The notes beneath the pieces are model-generated. The model was given only the letters and a program-made list of their open reading frames with translations, searched no databases and was not told where the DNA came from. A stretch of DNA of 32,265 nt from Fidelibacterota bacterium (GTDB lineage Bacteria > Fidelibacterota > Marinisomatia > Marinisomatales > UBA1611): NCBI GenBank assembly GCA_018671775.1, contig JABHGY010000036.1, forward strand, positions 1-32,265, in the 5' to 3' direction. This document shows positions 32,244 to 32,265 of the stretch, piece by piece. How positions within the stretch are numbered: the first letter of the stretch is position 1; every line of letters starts with the position of its first letter. A program made the translations under genes and the position numbers.

Positions 32244-32265
32244 ATATATATTAAAAACGACGCCA

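Larger units (their letters stand above)
31785..32265. other. About 480 nt without a gene, rich in inverted repeats
   Basis: No open reading frame with coding character is visible on either strand here. The stretch holds at least five inverted repeats (31787-31819, 31838-31869, 31925-31945, 32006-32029, 32198-32243) and short direct repeats: GTAATATGGG at 32129-32138 and 32160-32169, AATAGGG at 32108-32114 and 32172-32178, and AACGACGC at 32073-32080 and 32256-32263. It may be a long intergenic region, an unrecognised RNA, or the edge of an element inserted next to the tRNA. The window ends before this can be decided. Confidence 0.6.

Noticed and set aside
32100-32265. CRISPR array suggested by short repeats
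   Set aside because: Repeats are only 7 to 10 nt, occur twice, and have irregular spacing; there are no cas genes.

Overview
The window is AT-rich bacterial chromosome in which every gene I can support lies on the + strand: one partial and 29 complete protein genes plus one tRNA. The best fit is a member of the Fibrobacteres-Chlorobi-Bacteroidetes (FCB) superphylum, most likely Candidatus Marinimicrobia (SAR406) or a near relative. I infer this from a complete Bat (aerotolerance) cluster, a PorV/PorQ-like outer-membrane barrel, a ribosomal protein S16 with a long acidic tail, and frequent lack of Shine-Dalgarno sites. None of these is decisive and the phylum is an inference. Lnt, the outer-membrane barrel, HtrA and phosphatidylethanolamine synthesis indicate a diderm (Gram-negative) envelope.

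Layout. (1) 1-147: the 3' end of a glycine-cleavage T-protein gene. (2) 291-4395: ffh-rpsP-khpA-rimM-trmD-rplS, protein targeting plus ribosome and tRNA maturation, closed by a clear terminator. (3) 4455-12553: an MFS transporter, the selenocysteine pair selA-selB, mutS and a PorV-like barrel, closed by a probable terminator. (4) 12653-25912: 17 consecutive genes with no gap above 15 nt (yicC, gmk, rpoZ, family-4 UDG, dnaB, bifunctional rel, HU-like gene, ruvX, lnt, a DUF5683-like membrane protein, ecfT, truA, htrA, psd, pssA, DUF4321, tatA), closed by a probable terminator. (5) 26051-31699: batA-batB-batC-batD-batE and a SPOR-domain exported protein, then tRNA-Arg(CCG). (6) 31785-32265: about 480 nt without a gene, rich in inverted repeats.

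How the genes fit together. Blocks 2 and 4 are growth-linked: translation, transcription (omega), replication (DnaB), repair (UDG, MutS), stringent response (Rel), phospholipid and lipoprotein maturation, and export (SRP54, TatA). The Bat block is a periplasm-facing complex of two membrane-anchored von Willebrand A proteins, two TPR proteins and the large exported BatD. selA-selB shows that the cell can probably insert selenocysteine, although no selenoprotein, selC or selD is in the window.

I found no IS element, prophage, CRISPR array or obvious defence system. The points most worth a second look are the orphan EcfT, the SPOR protein attached to the Bat operon, the Bat operon lacking MoxR/DUF58 upstream, the acidic S16 tail, and the inverted-repeat region 3' of tRNA-Arg.
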